Shown: in pieces, positions 1 to 8,770 of the stretch
Layout of the letters: every line of letters starts with the position of its first letter
Position numbering within the stretch: position 1 is the first letter of the stretch
From: Glomus cerebriforme
Lineage: Eukaryota; Glomeromycota; Glomeromycetes; Glomerales; Glomeraceae
DNA: 43,397 nucleotides
Direction: 5' to 3'
Assembly: GCA_003550305.1 (NCBI GenBank)
Contig: QKYT01000252.1
Coordinates: 54,688 to 98,084, forward strand
Translations under genes and position numbers: made by a program
Notes under the pieces: generated by a model
What the model saw: the letters and a program-made list of their open reading frames with translations, nothing else
Database searches by the model: none
Told to the model about the DNA's origin: nothing

Positions 1-202
1 AGCGCAACGTGATGTATCGTCTAGTAACAGTATTTTAAATCAGATTAATTTTTCACTTAAATTAATATATCAATAGAACGCCAACTGTAAAAACATTTTT
101 ATTTTTCATCTTAAGACAACATTACCTATGGGATTTTGATTGGCCATATCAGATATGGTTCGACAACTATTTAATCTGTAGTTTATATTTTTGACATTAA
201 CC

Positions 203-230
203 AACTATGGTTCATCCCGCAACCATAGTT
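203..230. repeat. 10-bp inverted repeat, 8-bp loop
   Basis: The arms AACTATGGTT (203-212) and AACCATAGTT (221-230) are exact reverse complements around an 8-base loop. It lies about 75 bases upstream of a TATA-like box. It could be a palindromic factor-binding site or a small mobile-element relic; nothing in the sequence decides between them. Confidence 0.7.
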
Positions 231-304
231 AACGCCCAAAAGTCAAAAACAAGATCAGAATTGTTTGGGGCCATTAATGCTATGTTACCGTACCCTAAAT
301 CAGT

Positions 305-312
305 GTATAAAA
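305..312 (+). promoter_or_regulatory. TATA box of the 395 gene
   Basis: A GTATAAAAG match lies about 85 bases upstream of the ATG at 395, a normal spacing for a TATA element plus a short 5' leader. Identified by eye only. Confidence 0.5.
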
Positions 313-394
313 GGTGTGTGAAAAAATAATAATTTTTTGCATTCTGGAATAAATAATTATCAAGGAAATTTTTTCATTAATAAANNAATTCAAA

Positions 395-1459
395 ATGACG
401 TATACTTCGTACACTACAAGTTCTAACAATTTTAACATGATTGAATTACAAGATAAAATGATTCAGACTATTAAGCATTTTTCTGAAATTCAAAAAATTN
501 AAGTCAAAGATAATAAATTTATTCAGAAGAAAATTAATCAAATTTCTAATCAAAGAGNAGAATTTCGAAAATTTGCTGAAGATTCCATAATTCATAGTCT
601 CAAAATGCGTACTCATGCTGATGATTTGATTATATTTGCCGACTGTTGTGANGATGATGATGTTAGTAGCGAAGACCTGTTGGAATTATTAAGACCATTA
701 TTAAATAATTCTAAGCTATATAAGAGTGAAGCTAAATTATTAAAGAACGAACTTGAAATANTTAAAATTACTTTAGATGAAATTGTTAGAGAAATTATTG
801 AATATAATGAGAAAATTATCTCAAATGCGAAAGGTGGTTTGATGGCAGCCGGAATCGGGTTAGCTACAGTTTTGACAGCTCCAGTCTTGGTTCCGATCGC
901 AATTGGAATATCCATCCCTGCCGCTATTGTTGGGCTTGGTGCACTTTCGATTGTTGGAGGGTAAATTTTTTTATTAAATTTTGTTATTTTTATTTCATGT
1001 ATAACCGAAATCACAAAAAAAATTTTACAGTACGGCTACAGCTACGGTTTCTACCGCGGTTGCTGGAGGTTCTGCTAGTGGTATTCTAAATTACGAATTA
1101 AAAGGCGTTAGAGAACAATTCTCACAATTTCTACGAGAAATGCAAGAACTCCTTGAAAATATTAACAATAATATCTCTTGTTTCGAAATTTATTGGGAAA
1201 AACAAATTATAGAAATTGAAGATATTATTAAAAAGTTGGAACGTAACGATAGAAATGAAAGACGTATGATAAAACCTCGCGCTAAGACTATTTCGGCTAG
1301 GGCGAAAAACATTCGCACGAATTCTGAAAATTACAGTGTTAATATGCGACAAGCTTTGAATGAAGATTCAATTTCACAAGTAAGATTTAAAAAGTTGGTT
1401 AAAATTTTCAATATACTGTATATTTATTTATTAATCACTTCAACCTTTTAAAATAGTGA
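395..1459 (+). CDS. Helical protein with central hydrophobic stretch, family unrecognised
   Basis: Exon 1 is 395-960. A GTAAAT...TTTTACAG intron (961-1030) joins it in frame to exon 2 from 1031. The product has charged helical, probably coiled-coil segments at about residues 15-145. A glycine/alanine-rich hydrophobic stretch follows at about 147-210, and a second charged helical region after about 215. At the 3' end a GTAAGA donor at 1380 and an acceptor ending at 1456 would splice to an immediate TGA (305 residues). If that intron is retained, the frame runs to 1451 (328 residues). It shares two blocks with the opposite-strand gene at 1572-2372: residues 74-110 and the segment around FEIYWEKQIIEIEDIIKKL. 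Helices flanking a hydrophobic hairpin recall helical-bundle membrane-inserting proteins, but that is shape only, not homology. Ns at four codons leave residues unknown. Function unknown. Confidence 0.65.
961..1030 (+). other. Intron in the 395 gene
   Basis: This is a 70-base intron with donor GTAAAT and acceptor TTTTACAG. It splits a glycine codon (GG|T) and restores the frame exactly into the downstream exon. Confidence 0.8.
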
Positions 1460-1571
1460 AATGAATTAGACGTGATATTTTTCTCATTTATATAAAGATT
1501 GTATCGGGAGGGATTTATTTGAATAAAATTTAGCAGGAAAAATAAAAATTACAAGCTCAAAAAAAATTATT

Positions 1572-2372
1572 TCAAATGAGTAAATTACGAATTTTATGAT
1601 AAAATATTTCACTACATTTTTTTTCTTTTTCCCATTTATTGCGAATATCTAGACCATCCTTTTGAGACGAACAAATTTCTTTTGTTCCTTTAAAACCTTT
1701 ATCAAAAATATCAATAAATTTATTAATAATTTCAATTTGATTTTCCCAAAACTGTTTGATTTCACAAATAATATTTAATCCTTTCTTATATTTAAACATC
1801 AATTCTTGGAAGGTAACTTCTACATTTGATTGATTCTCATTCTCATCAGATAAAAGTGGTTGATTCAAAGACGATCTATTCCATTGAATTGAAGGTATAA
1901 AATTTAAAAACCAGAAGAATGGAGCTAAACAATTATATTTCATATTAGGATCTTTAAAACCATGTTTAGTATATTCATGAATAGGTTTGATCATTTTAAA
2001 GTTATTTAAAATATATTTATTATTTAAATTTTCGACAAAATCCAAACGAATTTTTGCATCAGATAATAAAGATTGTAAAACCTCTAATAAATCAATTGAC
2101 TTGATACTTTCTTCCATCAACATATTAATATAAACTATAACATCAGCAGCGTATAATGAAAACCTATAAGATTCTAATGCAATTTCTTCTTTGACAAGTT
2201 GATAAAAGATAAATTCTTGTTTTTTGATTTCATCAATATTAATTGAAAAATTGGTATTGTAATCACGAAATGCGATAAGTGTTTCTTCTATAATATTAAA
2301 AGTATTATCATAATCAAGATATTTTGGATTTTTCCATTCTTCAACGTTAGTAAAATTCTTAATAGAATTCAT
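1572..2372 (-). CDS. Paralogue of the 395 gene, helical protein of unknown function
   Basis: A 266-residue intronless frame. Residues 72-105 (LYAADVIVYINMLMEES, then LLEVLQSLL) align with HADDLIIFADCC and LLELLRPLL of the neighbouring plus-strand gene. Residues 200-225 (IICEIKQFWENQIEIINKF) align with ISCFEIYWEKQIIEIEDII there. The long hydrophobic hairpin of the neighbour is replaced by a short aromatic patch at about 148-162 (LAPFFWFLNFIPSI). The two genes are tail to tail, about 110 bases apart, as expected of an inverted duplication followed by divergence. No catalytic motif or signal peptide is visible. Function unknown. Confidence 0.65.
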   Translation of the reverse strand: MNSIKNFTNVEEWKNPKYLDYDNTFNIIEETLIAFRDYNTNFSINIDEIKKQEFIFYQLVKEEIALESYRFSLYAADVIVYINMLMEESIKSIDLLEVLQSLLSDAKIRLDFVENLNNKYILNNFKMIKPIHEYTKHGFKDPNMKYNCLAPFFWFLNFIPSIQWNRSSLNQPLLSDENENQSNVEVTFQELMFKYKKGLNIICEIKQFWENQIEIINKFIDIFDKGFKGTKEICSSQKDGLDIRNKWEKEKKCSEIFYHKIRNLLI

Positions 2373-3120
2373 TTTTTTTTTTTTAGTTTTTAAGATTGAA
2401 AGAAAAAAAAATTTAGGAGTTTTATTGTTTTGTGATCAATAGTCACGTGAATTGGGGAAAGCAAGTTTTCTAAACGAGGGGTGAAGAATATTGGGGATAG
2501 CTCCCTAATTGCTATCAAGAAATGTTGTACTACCAACAAAACAAACAAGTATGGGAAAATTTTTAATAATCTTTTATTATTTAAGGTTGTACAAATTTAC
2601 ATAATAATCATTTTAAAAAGTTATTATTCGCTTGATAATTTTTCGTCATTTGATAATTAATTGGTTAATGTTTTTTTCAAAAAAAAGTAATCAATGGTTA
2701 AGAAAAAAAACTCATTGAAAATGAAAGGGTTTAAAAAAATCTAATTTAATTAAAGGATTAAATAAAATAGTTTGTTAAAATAAGGAAAGAATTTAAAATT
2801 ATTTGAAATTTCAAAATTTTTTTTTTTTACCAAAATAATATATTTTTTTTTAAAAAAAAAAAAGAATTATGAAGAAAAGAGAAAAGGAAAACTTTTTTTT
2901 TTCGTCCGAATACTTCCGTAATAACTCCGTAAATCTTGCTACACGATCGACAAAATTTAGGGATCTCCGTGATTTGAGGTCATCAATTCCGTTGAAAAGA
3001 TTCTACATTTACGACAATTATGGAAATCAACATTCTTTTACAGTCTTGGAGCAACATTGTTCTTTGTCTTGATGTTTTGACATCTTTTGGAAAGGTTGAT
3101 ATCTAAGTTTGCTGGTATAT

Positions 3121-3371
3121 CATTGAAGATGAAAGAAGTAAAAAACTAATTAAGTTAAAACATTGAAGATAAAAGAAGTAAAAAAACTAATTGAGTTAAA
3201 ATCATCAAGGCGCCTTGATTAACAGGCGTATTAAATAAACTTGAAACATTGAAGATAAAAAAGTAAAAAAACAATTAAATTAAAAAAAATCTAATCCGAA
3301 CAAATCATCGTATTAAAACATTGAAGATAAAAAAGTAAAAAAATAATTAGGCTAAAATCTAATCCGAACAA
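3121..3371. repeat. Four imperfect direct repeats (CATTGAAGAT...)
   Basis: Copies start at 3121, 3161, 3247 and 3319. Each begins CATTGAAGATAAAAGAAGT or a close variant, followed by an A-rich tract and AATT. The last two copies also share the extension CTAATCCGAACAAA (about 3290-3303 and 3358-3371). A perfect 16-bp palindrome, ATCAAGGCGCCTTGAT, sits between copies 2 and 3 at 3204-3219. Confidence 0.8.
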
Positions 3372-3705
3372 ACCATCAAGAGTCAGTTTATTCTCTTTAA
3401 GTAACAATGAAAGAATTCCATTGAATTAAAAAATAGTTAGAAGGATTATAGATTAGAAGACAATTACAAATTTCAAAATTTTAATAAATTTTATAATTAA
3501 TTGATTATAAATGATAATATTCAAAAAATTCTTAATATTTTAATAATGATGATGATAATTTAGGAATTATTTCTCTTATTACGATAATTATTTGATTCCG
3601 AAATCTTAAAAAAAACGAAATTTTTCGGGATCGGTAGTTCGGGATTCTTTTTCGTTCGGACCGCAAGTAAACTAAACCATTTTGCGTAATAAACAAATGC
3701 AATTG

Positions 3706-3747
3706 CGGTCTTTAAAGACCGATCAAAATTGCGGTCTTCAAAGACCG
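3706..3747. repeat. Tandem pair of 16-bp palindromes
   Basis: CGGTCTTTAAAGACCG at 3706-3721 is a perfect palindrome. It repeats 26 bases on at 3732-3747 with one change (TTCAAA). Each copy is preceded by AATTG. The regular 26-bp spacing and two-fold symmetry resemble repeated dimer-binding sites or a mobile-element end. Confidence 0.8.
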
Positions 3748-4270
3748 ATGATAGACCGAGTTTCCCCTCGTGGAATAACCACATGGGAAATCATAAATGG
3801 TGATCCTTTTACGAAAGAAATTTTATTATATATATTTTTAATTGTGGCTTTGAGCTTTCGTCATAAGTCAAATATGCAGGAAGAATTTAAAAGTGGAATG
3901 ATATTTCTGCATATATGGTTACATTTTACGTCATGTGTGATCAAAATTTGGGACAATGCATTATTCACCAACGTAGATATTATAAAAAATATAATAAATC
4001 TGAAAATAGATTTACTTATAAGGTAGCAAGTAGCACAGCCTGTAAACAATTCGAAGTATCGAAAATTGCAAGGTTTTTTTTTATAGTAAATTCAAATATA
4101 TTTTATTAAAGGGTCTGTTTGTTTACCCAACGCGGATTTCTCGGAATCTAAAAAAAAAAATCTACATAAATACGATGGAAATTTTTTTCGATTCTTTCGA
4201 TTCTTTTTTTTCACCAGTTCTTTCTCAAGTTTTTCTTTCTTATTTGTAAAACAAAAAAGATTATTAACTG

Positions 4271-4279
4271 GTATATATA
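4271..4279 (+). promoter_or_regulatory. TATA box before the HMG-box gene
   Basis: GTATATATAA lies only about 20 bases upstream of the first in-frame ATG at 4299. With usual TATA-to-start spacing, transcription would begin at or after that ATG. This favours the next in-frame ATG (4380, residue 28) as the true start. Confidence 0.4.
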
Positions 4280-4298
4280 ACAAGTAATACGATCGACA

Positions 4299-5480
4299 AT
4301 GATAAATCAAAAAATAAATGATCCTTCCCAAACGAATTTGTCACGTGCTTGCGTTTTTATCGATTCGAGTAATCCTTCAATGCCTTATCAAGTAATTGAT
4401 AGTAAGGTTCATCCTTTAATCAAGATTCCATTCCCTCCGGTAATTGATCCAGTAGATCTGATCGTTCAACAATCTAATACCAACAATGTTCCGGCGAGAG
4501 CACCTAATGCATTTATTATTTATAGAAAAGCTTTTATTGATGCTGCGCATGCTGATGGGTATCATTTACCCATGAGAATTATGTCATCAATGGCTTCTCA
4601 ATCATGGGAATTAGAACCTGATATGGTTAAATCAGAATATCGTAGACTTGCAAATGAAGCTTTTAATCTTCGAAATGAAATGTATCCTAAATCTGGATGT
4701 AGAAGAAAACGTTCCAAATGGAATATTGTTTCATTTAAGAATAAGAATAAGACAACGAAAAGAAGACAAAAATGGAATATTGTTTCATTTGATCAAAAAA
4801 AATCTAATTCATCAAAAAATAATTCAAATAATGAAACAAAAGAATTAATTGTCGAAAATGATCAATTAGATATTGAGATTAATCAAAATACTACATCTCC
4901 AATACAATCATCTTTTCCAAGTCCCAATTCTCAAAATGAATCAAATAAAGAAGATTGTTTTTTCGATTTTAATAATATTATTTCTTCATCTGAAATGATG
5001 TCAAATAATAATAATAATAATAATAATAATACATTTAATGAAAATTTCTCTTATCAAAATATGGTTCCAAGTCCCGAACTTTCGATCACTAGCAGTCTTT
5101 CACCTGATTTAACTGAACAAATCGAAAATAATTTTGATTTTTGTTATTCCGATCAATCTTTAAATGGAATTTTTAATCAACCTGAAGAACAAATCAATTT
5201 TCAACAAATAAAAAATGACAATCATTTTAATAATAATTATTATCAAAATCCAGAATTTGATCAAACTTTTGTTTATAATAACGAAAATTCATTGAATGAA
5301 AATATTTCAAATATTTTGACCCAAGATTATTTCAATGATCCTATTATTAATATCGATTTCCAATCTACCAATATCGAATCCGATGTTACATATTTATATG
5401 ATAACATGAATTATTCTTCGAGTGGATTAGGAATTTTTAATTCTTTAGACGTTGAATATTTTCAAAATTCTACAATGTAG
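4299..5480 (+). CDS. HMG-box transcription factor (MATA_HMG type)
   Basis: Intronless, 393 residues from the first ATG, or 366 if translation starts at residue 28 as the nearby TATA box suggests. The HMG box covers about residues 66-131 (RAPNAFIIYRKAF, SQSWELEP, EYRRLANEA). The RxPNAFxxYR opening and WxxxP spacing are those of the MATA_HMG class, DNA-bending sequence-specific factors that include mating-type proteins. A basic tract at about 131-157 is a likely nuclear signal. The sequence KWNIVSF occurs twice (140-146 and 158-164), from a small internal duplication. The C-terminal 230 residues are Asn/Gln/Ser-rich with a run of nine Asn, typical of fungal activation regions. Glomeromycotina carry many such genes, so this need not be a mating-type locus. 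No partner homeodomain gene lies nearby. Confidence 0.9.
   Translation: MINQKINDPSQTNLSRACVFIDSSNPSMPYQVIDSKVHPLIKIPFPPVIDPVDLIVQQSNTNNVPARAPNAFIIYRKAFIDAAHADGYHLPMRIMSSMASQSWELEPDMVKSEYRRLANEAFNLRNEMYPKSGCRRKRSKWNIVSFKNKNKTTKRRQKWNIVSFDQKKSNSSKNNSNNETKELIVENDQLDIEINQNTTSPIQSSFPSPNSQNESNKEDCFFDFNNIISSSEMMSNNNNNNNNNTFNENFSYQNMVPSPELSITSSLSPDLTEQIENNFDFCYSDQSLNGIFNQPEEQINFQQIKNDNHFNNNYYQNPEFDQTFVYNNENSLNENISNILTQDYFNDPIINIDFQSTNIESDVTYLYDNMNYSSSGLGIFNSLDVEYFQNSTM
5004..5030. repeat. AAT trinucleotide microsatellite in CDS
   Basis: Nine AAT units encode the polyasparagine run in the HMG-box protein; length variation would stay in frame. Confidence 0.85.
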
Positions 5481-6412
5481 AATGTACATAATAATAATAT
5501 ACATATATACATATAAAAAAAAAATAAATAATTTTTTTTTTGATATATAGGGGTTTTATCATTAAATAAAAAAAAAAAGTAAAAAAAAAAAAAGTAAAAG
5601 AAAAAGGAAAAAAAAAATTGTTATATATATTTATCGTAATTATTATTCTTAAAAGAAGTTTTGTGTTATATTCTTCATATTTTTAAAGGAAAATTTACGT
5701 ATATATGTTATAGGTATCATTTATTATTTTTCGTATACATATTTTATTTTTTTTTATATAATGTAAGTGCATGTTTATATATACAGTATATATATTTTAA
5801 TAAGATTGATTAAGTTCATATTTAAGAACATAAGTTTTTATAAAATTTTTTTTTTTAAGATTTATAAAGTTTTACGTTATGATAACATTTTATATCCTAG
5901 GAAATAATGAATTTTATGTAAAAGACAAAAAAAAAATTAGTAATTTTTTTTTTGTCAAAATTATGATGTTATTTTTTTAATAAATAAATATTTCAAAACT
6001 TTTTTAAAATTTTTACTCGAGAACTTATATAGACTCTTTTGAAAGATGATCGTGCCCAACAATAACTTTCCACCAATAAAAACTGATACTGTTGTGTTAA
6101 TGTGGCCGAGACCAATTCAACTTCCCTATAAGGACACGCCAAACATTTCGTCATAACTACCTAAATTACACAAATGCTGTTTCAATCTAAATTGACTCTT
6201 TTCATGGAAAAATGTGTTCGCTAAAAAGTTTTTAACGATGTACAGTACGACATAAATAACATAAATAATGGCGCTATCGAATCATCTCGAATATTATTAA
6301 GTCAAAAAGGAAACAGTTTAAACCAAGTTTTATTCAATAAAATAAATAATGAAAAAAAAGAATAATAAAAATAATTCACTATGAATTTTTTTTTAAAAAC
6401 TATTTAAAGTTA
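5481..6412. other. Intergenic, convergent 3' ends
   Basis: AT-rich DNA between two convergent genes, with poly(A)/(T) runs. One less AT-rich patch holds a 36-codon frame at 6046-6156 (MIVPNNNFPPIKTD...), too short and without homology I recognise. No gene is called. Confidence 0.5.
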
Positions 6413-7195
6413 TTATTTCATACATTCTTCCCAATTAACTTCTTCTACGGGAAATTTAAAATCATCTTTAACGATTGTTTCATTAATTTCATCTACTAAA
6501 TCTTTTTCAAATAAACTATGAACAGGTTTAAAATAATTATCAAAGTCCTGATCTAAATAATTGATTTTAGCTTTTAAAAAATCATAACGACTAGAATCAC
6601 TGGTACTAATTGAAATATTTGAACTATTACTAAATTTTGGAATCGAAGAATAACTTCTTGAAGAAGAAGAAATTGTAGCAACCGGAGTTGGTAATTTAAT
6701 CGTTCCTTCATTTTTATCATTATTATATTTAACTGAAATTGTCCTTTCAATATTATCATTATTTTTATTCTCATTATTTTCCTTAAATAAAAAATTTTCT
6801 TTTGCGCAAAAAAATGAAAATTTTTTAATAGAATTTGTCTTTTTAATTATTAAAAATAATATCATTATGAATACTAAAAATGCACTTGTGATTCCAAAAA
6901 CAATCGGCATGTTTAAGGTTGATTCGGTTTTAATGTTTGAATCCAAAGATGATGATGACGATAGTGATGATGATGGTGATGGTGGTGGTGGTGATGATGG
7001 TGGTGATGGTGGTGAATCATAACATGTTTCACAATTCATTTCATGTTTTTTTGAATTTGAATTATAATTATAATGTTTTTGTCGAAGATTTATAATATTT
7101 ATTTTATTATCTCTGATATGATGTTTTATTTCATCTCTTTTGTTTAATTTATGATATTTTTTATAAAATTCTCGTTTATTGTTAATAAGAATCAT
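6413..7195 (-). CDS. Ser/Pro-rich single-span membrane protein, unknown role
   Basis: A 260-residue single-exon frame. Residues 1-55 are basic and Asn/His/Lys-rich with no signal peptide. A CETC pair is followed by a Pro/Ser stalk at about 61-83, then one transmembrane helix at about 96-118 (PIVFGITSAFLVFIMILFLI) with a basic stop-transfer (IIKKTNSIKK). The remaining 140 residues form a Ser-rich, acidic cytoplasmic-type tail ending in FPVEEVNWEECMK. The Ser/Pro stalk, single helix and tail resemble fungal wall-stress sensors in layout. The missing signal peptide argues against a close match, unless an upstream exon has been missed. Function unknown. Confidence 0.55.
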   Translation of the reverse strand: MILINNKREFYKKYHKLNKRDEIKHHIRDNKINIINLRQKHYNYNSNSKKHEMNCETCYDSPPSPPSSPPPPSPSSSLSSSSSLDSNIKTESTLNMPIVFGITSAFLVFIMILFLIIKKTNSIKKFSFFCAKENFLFKENNENKNNDNIERTISVKYNNDKNEGTIKLPTPVATISSSSRSYSSIPKFSNSSNISISTSDSSRYDFLKAKINYLDQDFDNYFKPVHSLFEKDLVDEINETIVKDDFKFPVEEVNWEECMK

Positions 7196-7757
7196 GATTT
7201 TTTTTAAAGAACAAATTATAATAAATTTTGATGATAAATTATTTCGTAAGAAAGAAAAAATTTTATTGCAGGAAAAAAAAAAAGAATCAATCAGTAAAAA
7301 ATATGAAAAAAGTACGGTTTTTTAAATTAAAAAATTTTTTTTTTTTTTTCATTGTTATATAATAAAATAATAATAAAATATATTAATTTTTTTTTTTTTA
7401 CCAAATAAAAAATAATGAAAAACGTGCAAAAATAAAAAAAAACATAATTAAAAACACGTGAATAAACAAACTTTTTTTCATTTCGTTCAACATTCTAACA
7501 AATATTTATTGATTAGGATCGACATTCAATGCACTCCCAAACTTAAAAAAAAACCAATAACGATAGACAGAATTTGTTTGTAAACGTGTAAAAGATAAGC
7601 AGTTAAAGAAAAATAATATAAACAAAATTATATTGTAACGCAGAATGATTTATAGAAGAAAAAAATATATAGTATATATTTATAATATATAGAAGATATA
7701 AACATTATTTAGATAAAATTATTTGAATTTATGTACAAAAAAAAAAAAAAAAAAAAT
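7196..7757. other. Intergenic, homopolymer-rich
   Basis: Poly(A)/(T) tracts and a CACGTG E-box-like palindrome near 7455. No gene seen. Confidence 0.5.
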
Positions 7758-8692
7758 TTAAAAAACAAATCCATTTGCATTCATCATGTGTGGAAATCCA
7801 GTTGAACGACGAAAAGTACGTTTAAGCTTCATTCTGCCGTTGTCTTTAGGACAAGTATAGAATTTTTCAACTTCTTCCCAAGATCCAAAAATATTTTTTA
7901 CTAAATATTCGGGGAATGGATGTTGTACTGGCCAATCTTCATAGAATTTCCTCATTTTATTTGCACATTCGCCACATGCAAAGAATTCTCTAGGAATTTC
8001 AAAACGAGTTCCATCTTCCTTATAGACGAACTTGTGATCAAATGAAATTTGGAATTTTCCTTCAGGAATCTTCTGTTTAATCCAATCAACTAATGGTTTG
8101 GCAATTTCAATGCCGCATAATTCTAAAATTAAATAAATTTAAAATAAATATCTGTCGTAATTAAATCTTAATCCTAACCACAAAAAAAAAACCCCCCAAA
8201 CTTACCTCCATTTGAACTTTTAACACACACAGCATCATGATCGGGAATACCAAAATATAAGAATAAGACAGTGCCGTAGGCCCCAGTAACAGTACTGTCA
8301 AGTGTTGTAGGATTTGCACTCCAATCAACATGAGTTGTTAATTCTTTTGGGCATTTGTTCTCAACTTCTTTCATTAAACTTTCGGCTTCTTGGTAAGAGC
8401 AGGAAAATCCTGCATCACAAGATTCTTTTACGGCTTCATTATAAGGAGTAATGTTGTAAGGAACAAGATGAGTTTGTTTAGAAGCATCAATGTAATTTGT
8501 TATAATATTTCTTATAAAACGGATGGAAAATCCGCATGGTGGTGGATTTTTCCAAATATTCCAAAGTTCTGTTTGACATTCGTTACACGCGGAAACTTTA
8601 AAAATATCTTCGCATTTTAGTTCCTCACCATCGGCATTAATAATGGTGACTAATAATGAAAGTAAAACTAAAAAAAGAATAATAAACTTCAT
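7758..8692 (-). CDS. Secreted cysteine-rich protein, unknown function
   Basis: Two exons: 8692-8206 and 8122-7758. The 83-base intron (8123-8205, GTAAGT...TTTTAG) splits a Glu codon and closes in frame, giving 283 residues. The chosen ATG at 8692 places the hydrophobic MKFIILFLVLLSLLVTI signal peptide at the very N-terminus; an in-frame ATG at 8710 would add six charged residues. The mature part has several Cys pairs (ACNEC, GFSCSY, ELCGIE, FACGEC), suggesting disulfides in an extracellular protein. The ACNEC and FACGEC segments look like two related half-domains separated by about 190 residues. The spacing is loosely saposin-like, but I cannot name a family. The earlier frame ends in an artefactual GGFFFCG tail if the intron is not removed. 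A small secreted protein or effector role is possible but unproven. Confidence 0.8.
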
Positions 8693-8761
8693 GGTTTCTT
8701 TTTCAAACAAAAGAAAAAAAATATCAAGGAGGATTTCAATGAATCAAAAAAAATTGATGGG

Positions 8762-8770
8762 GTTTTTATA
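8762..8770 (-). promoter_or_regulatory. TATA box of the secreted Cys-rich gene
   Basis: The minus strand reads GTATAAAAACC about 72 bases upstream of the chosen ATG, a good match in sequence and spacing. Confidence 0.5.

Larger units (their letters stand above)
2373..4298. other. Intergenic, repeat-rich
   Basis: AT-rich DNA with poly(A)/poly(T) runs. It holds the tandem repeats at 3121-3371 and the twin palindromes at 3706-3747, annotated separately. A 67-codon frame at 2869-3072 has no recognisable domain. No convincing gene seen. Confidence 0.6.

Noticed and set aside
2869..3072. 67-codon plus-strand frame (MKKREKENFFF...)
   Set aside because: Begins in homopolymer DNA, shows no domain and has no splice continuation I could find. 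It might be an element fragment, but it is not supported.
3560..4331. Overlapping frames on both strands
   Set aside because: They run through the palindromes and T-rich tracts, and none has a coding-like composition or a partner exon.
4299..5480. Reading the HMG-box gene as the mating-type locus
   Set aside because: Glomeromycotina have many MATA_HMG genes, and no homeodomain pair or other mating-locus neighbour is present.
6046..6156. 36-codon frame MIVPNNNFPP...
   Set aside because: Too short, no signal peptide, no splice partner, no recognised homology.
8390..8620. 76-codon plus-strand frame
   Set aside because: Antisense shadow of the secreted Cys-rich gene.
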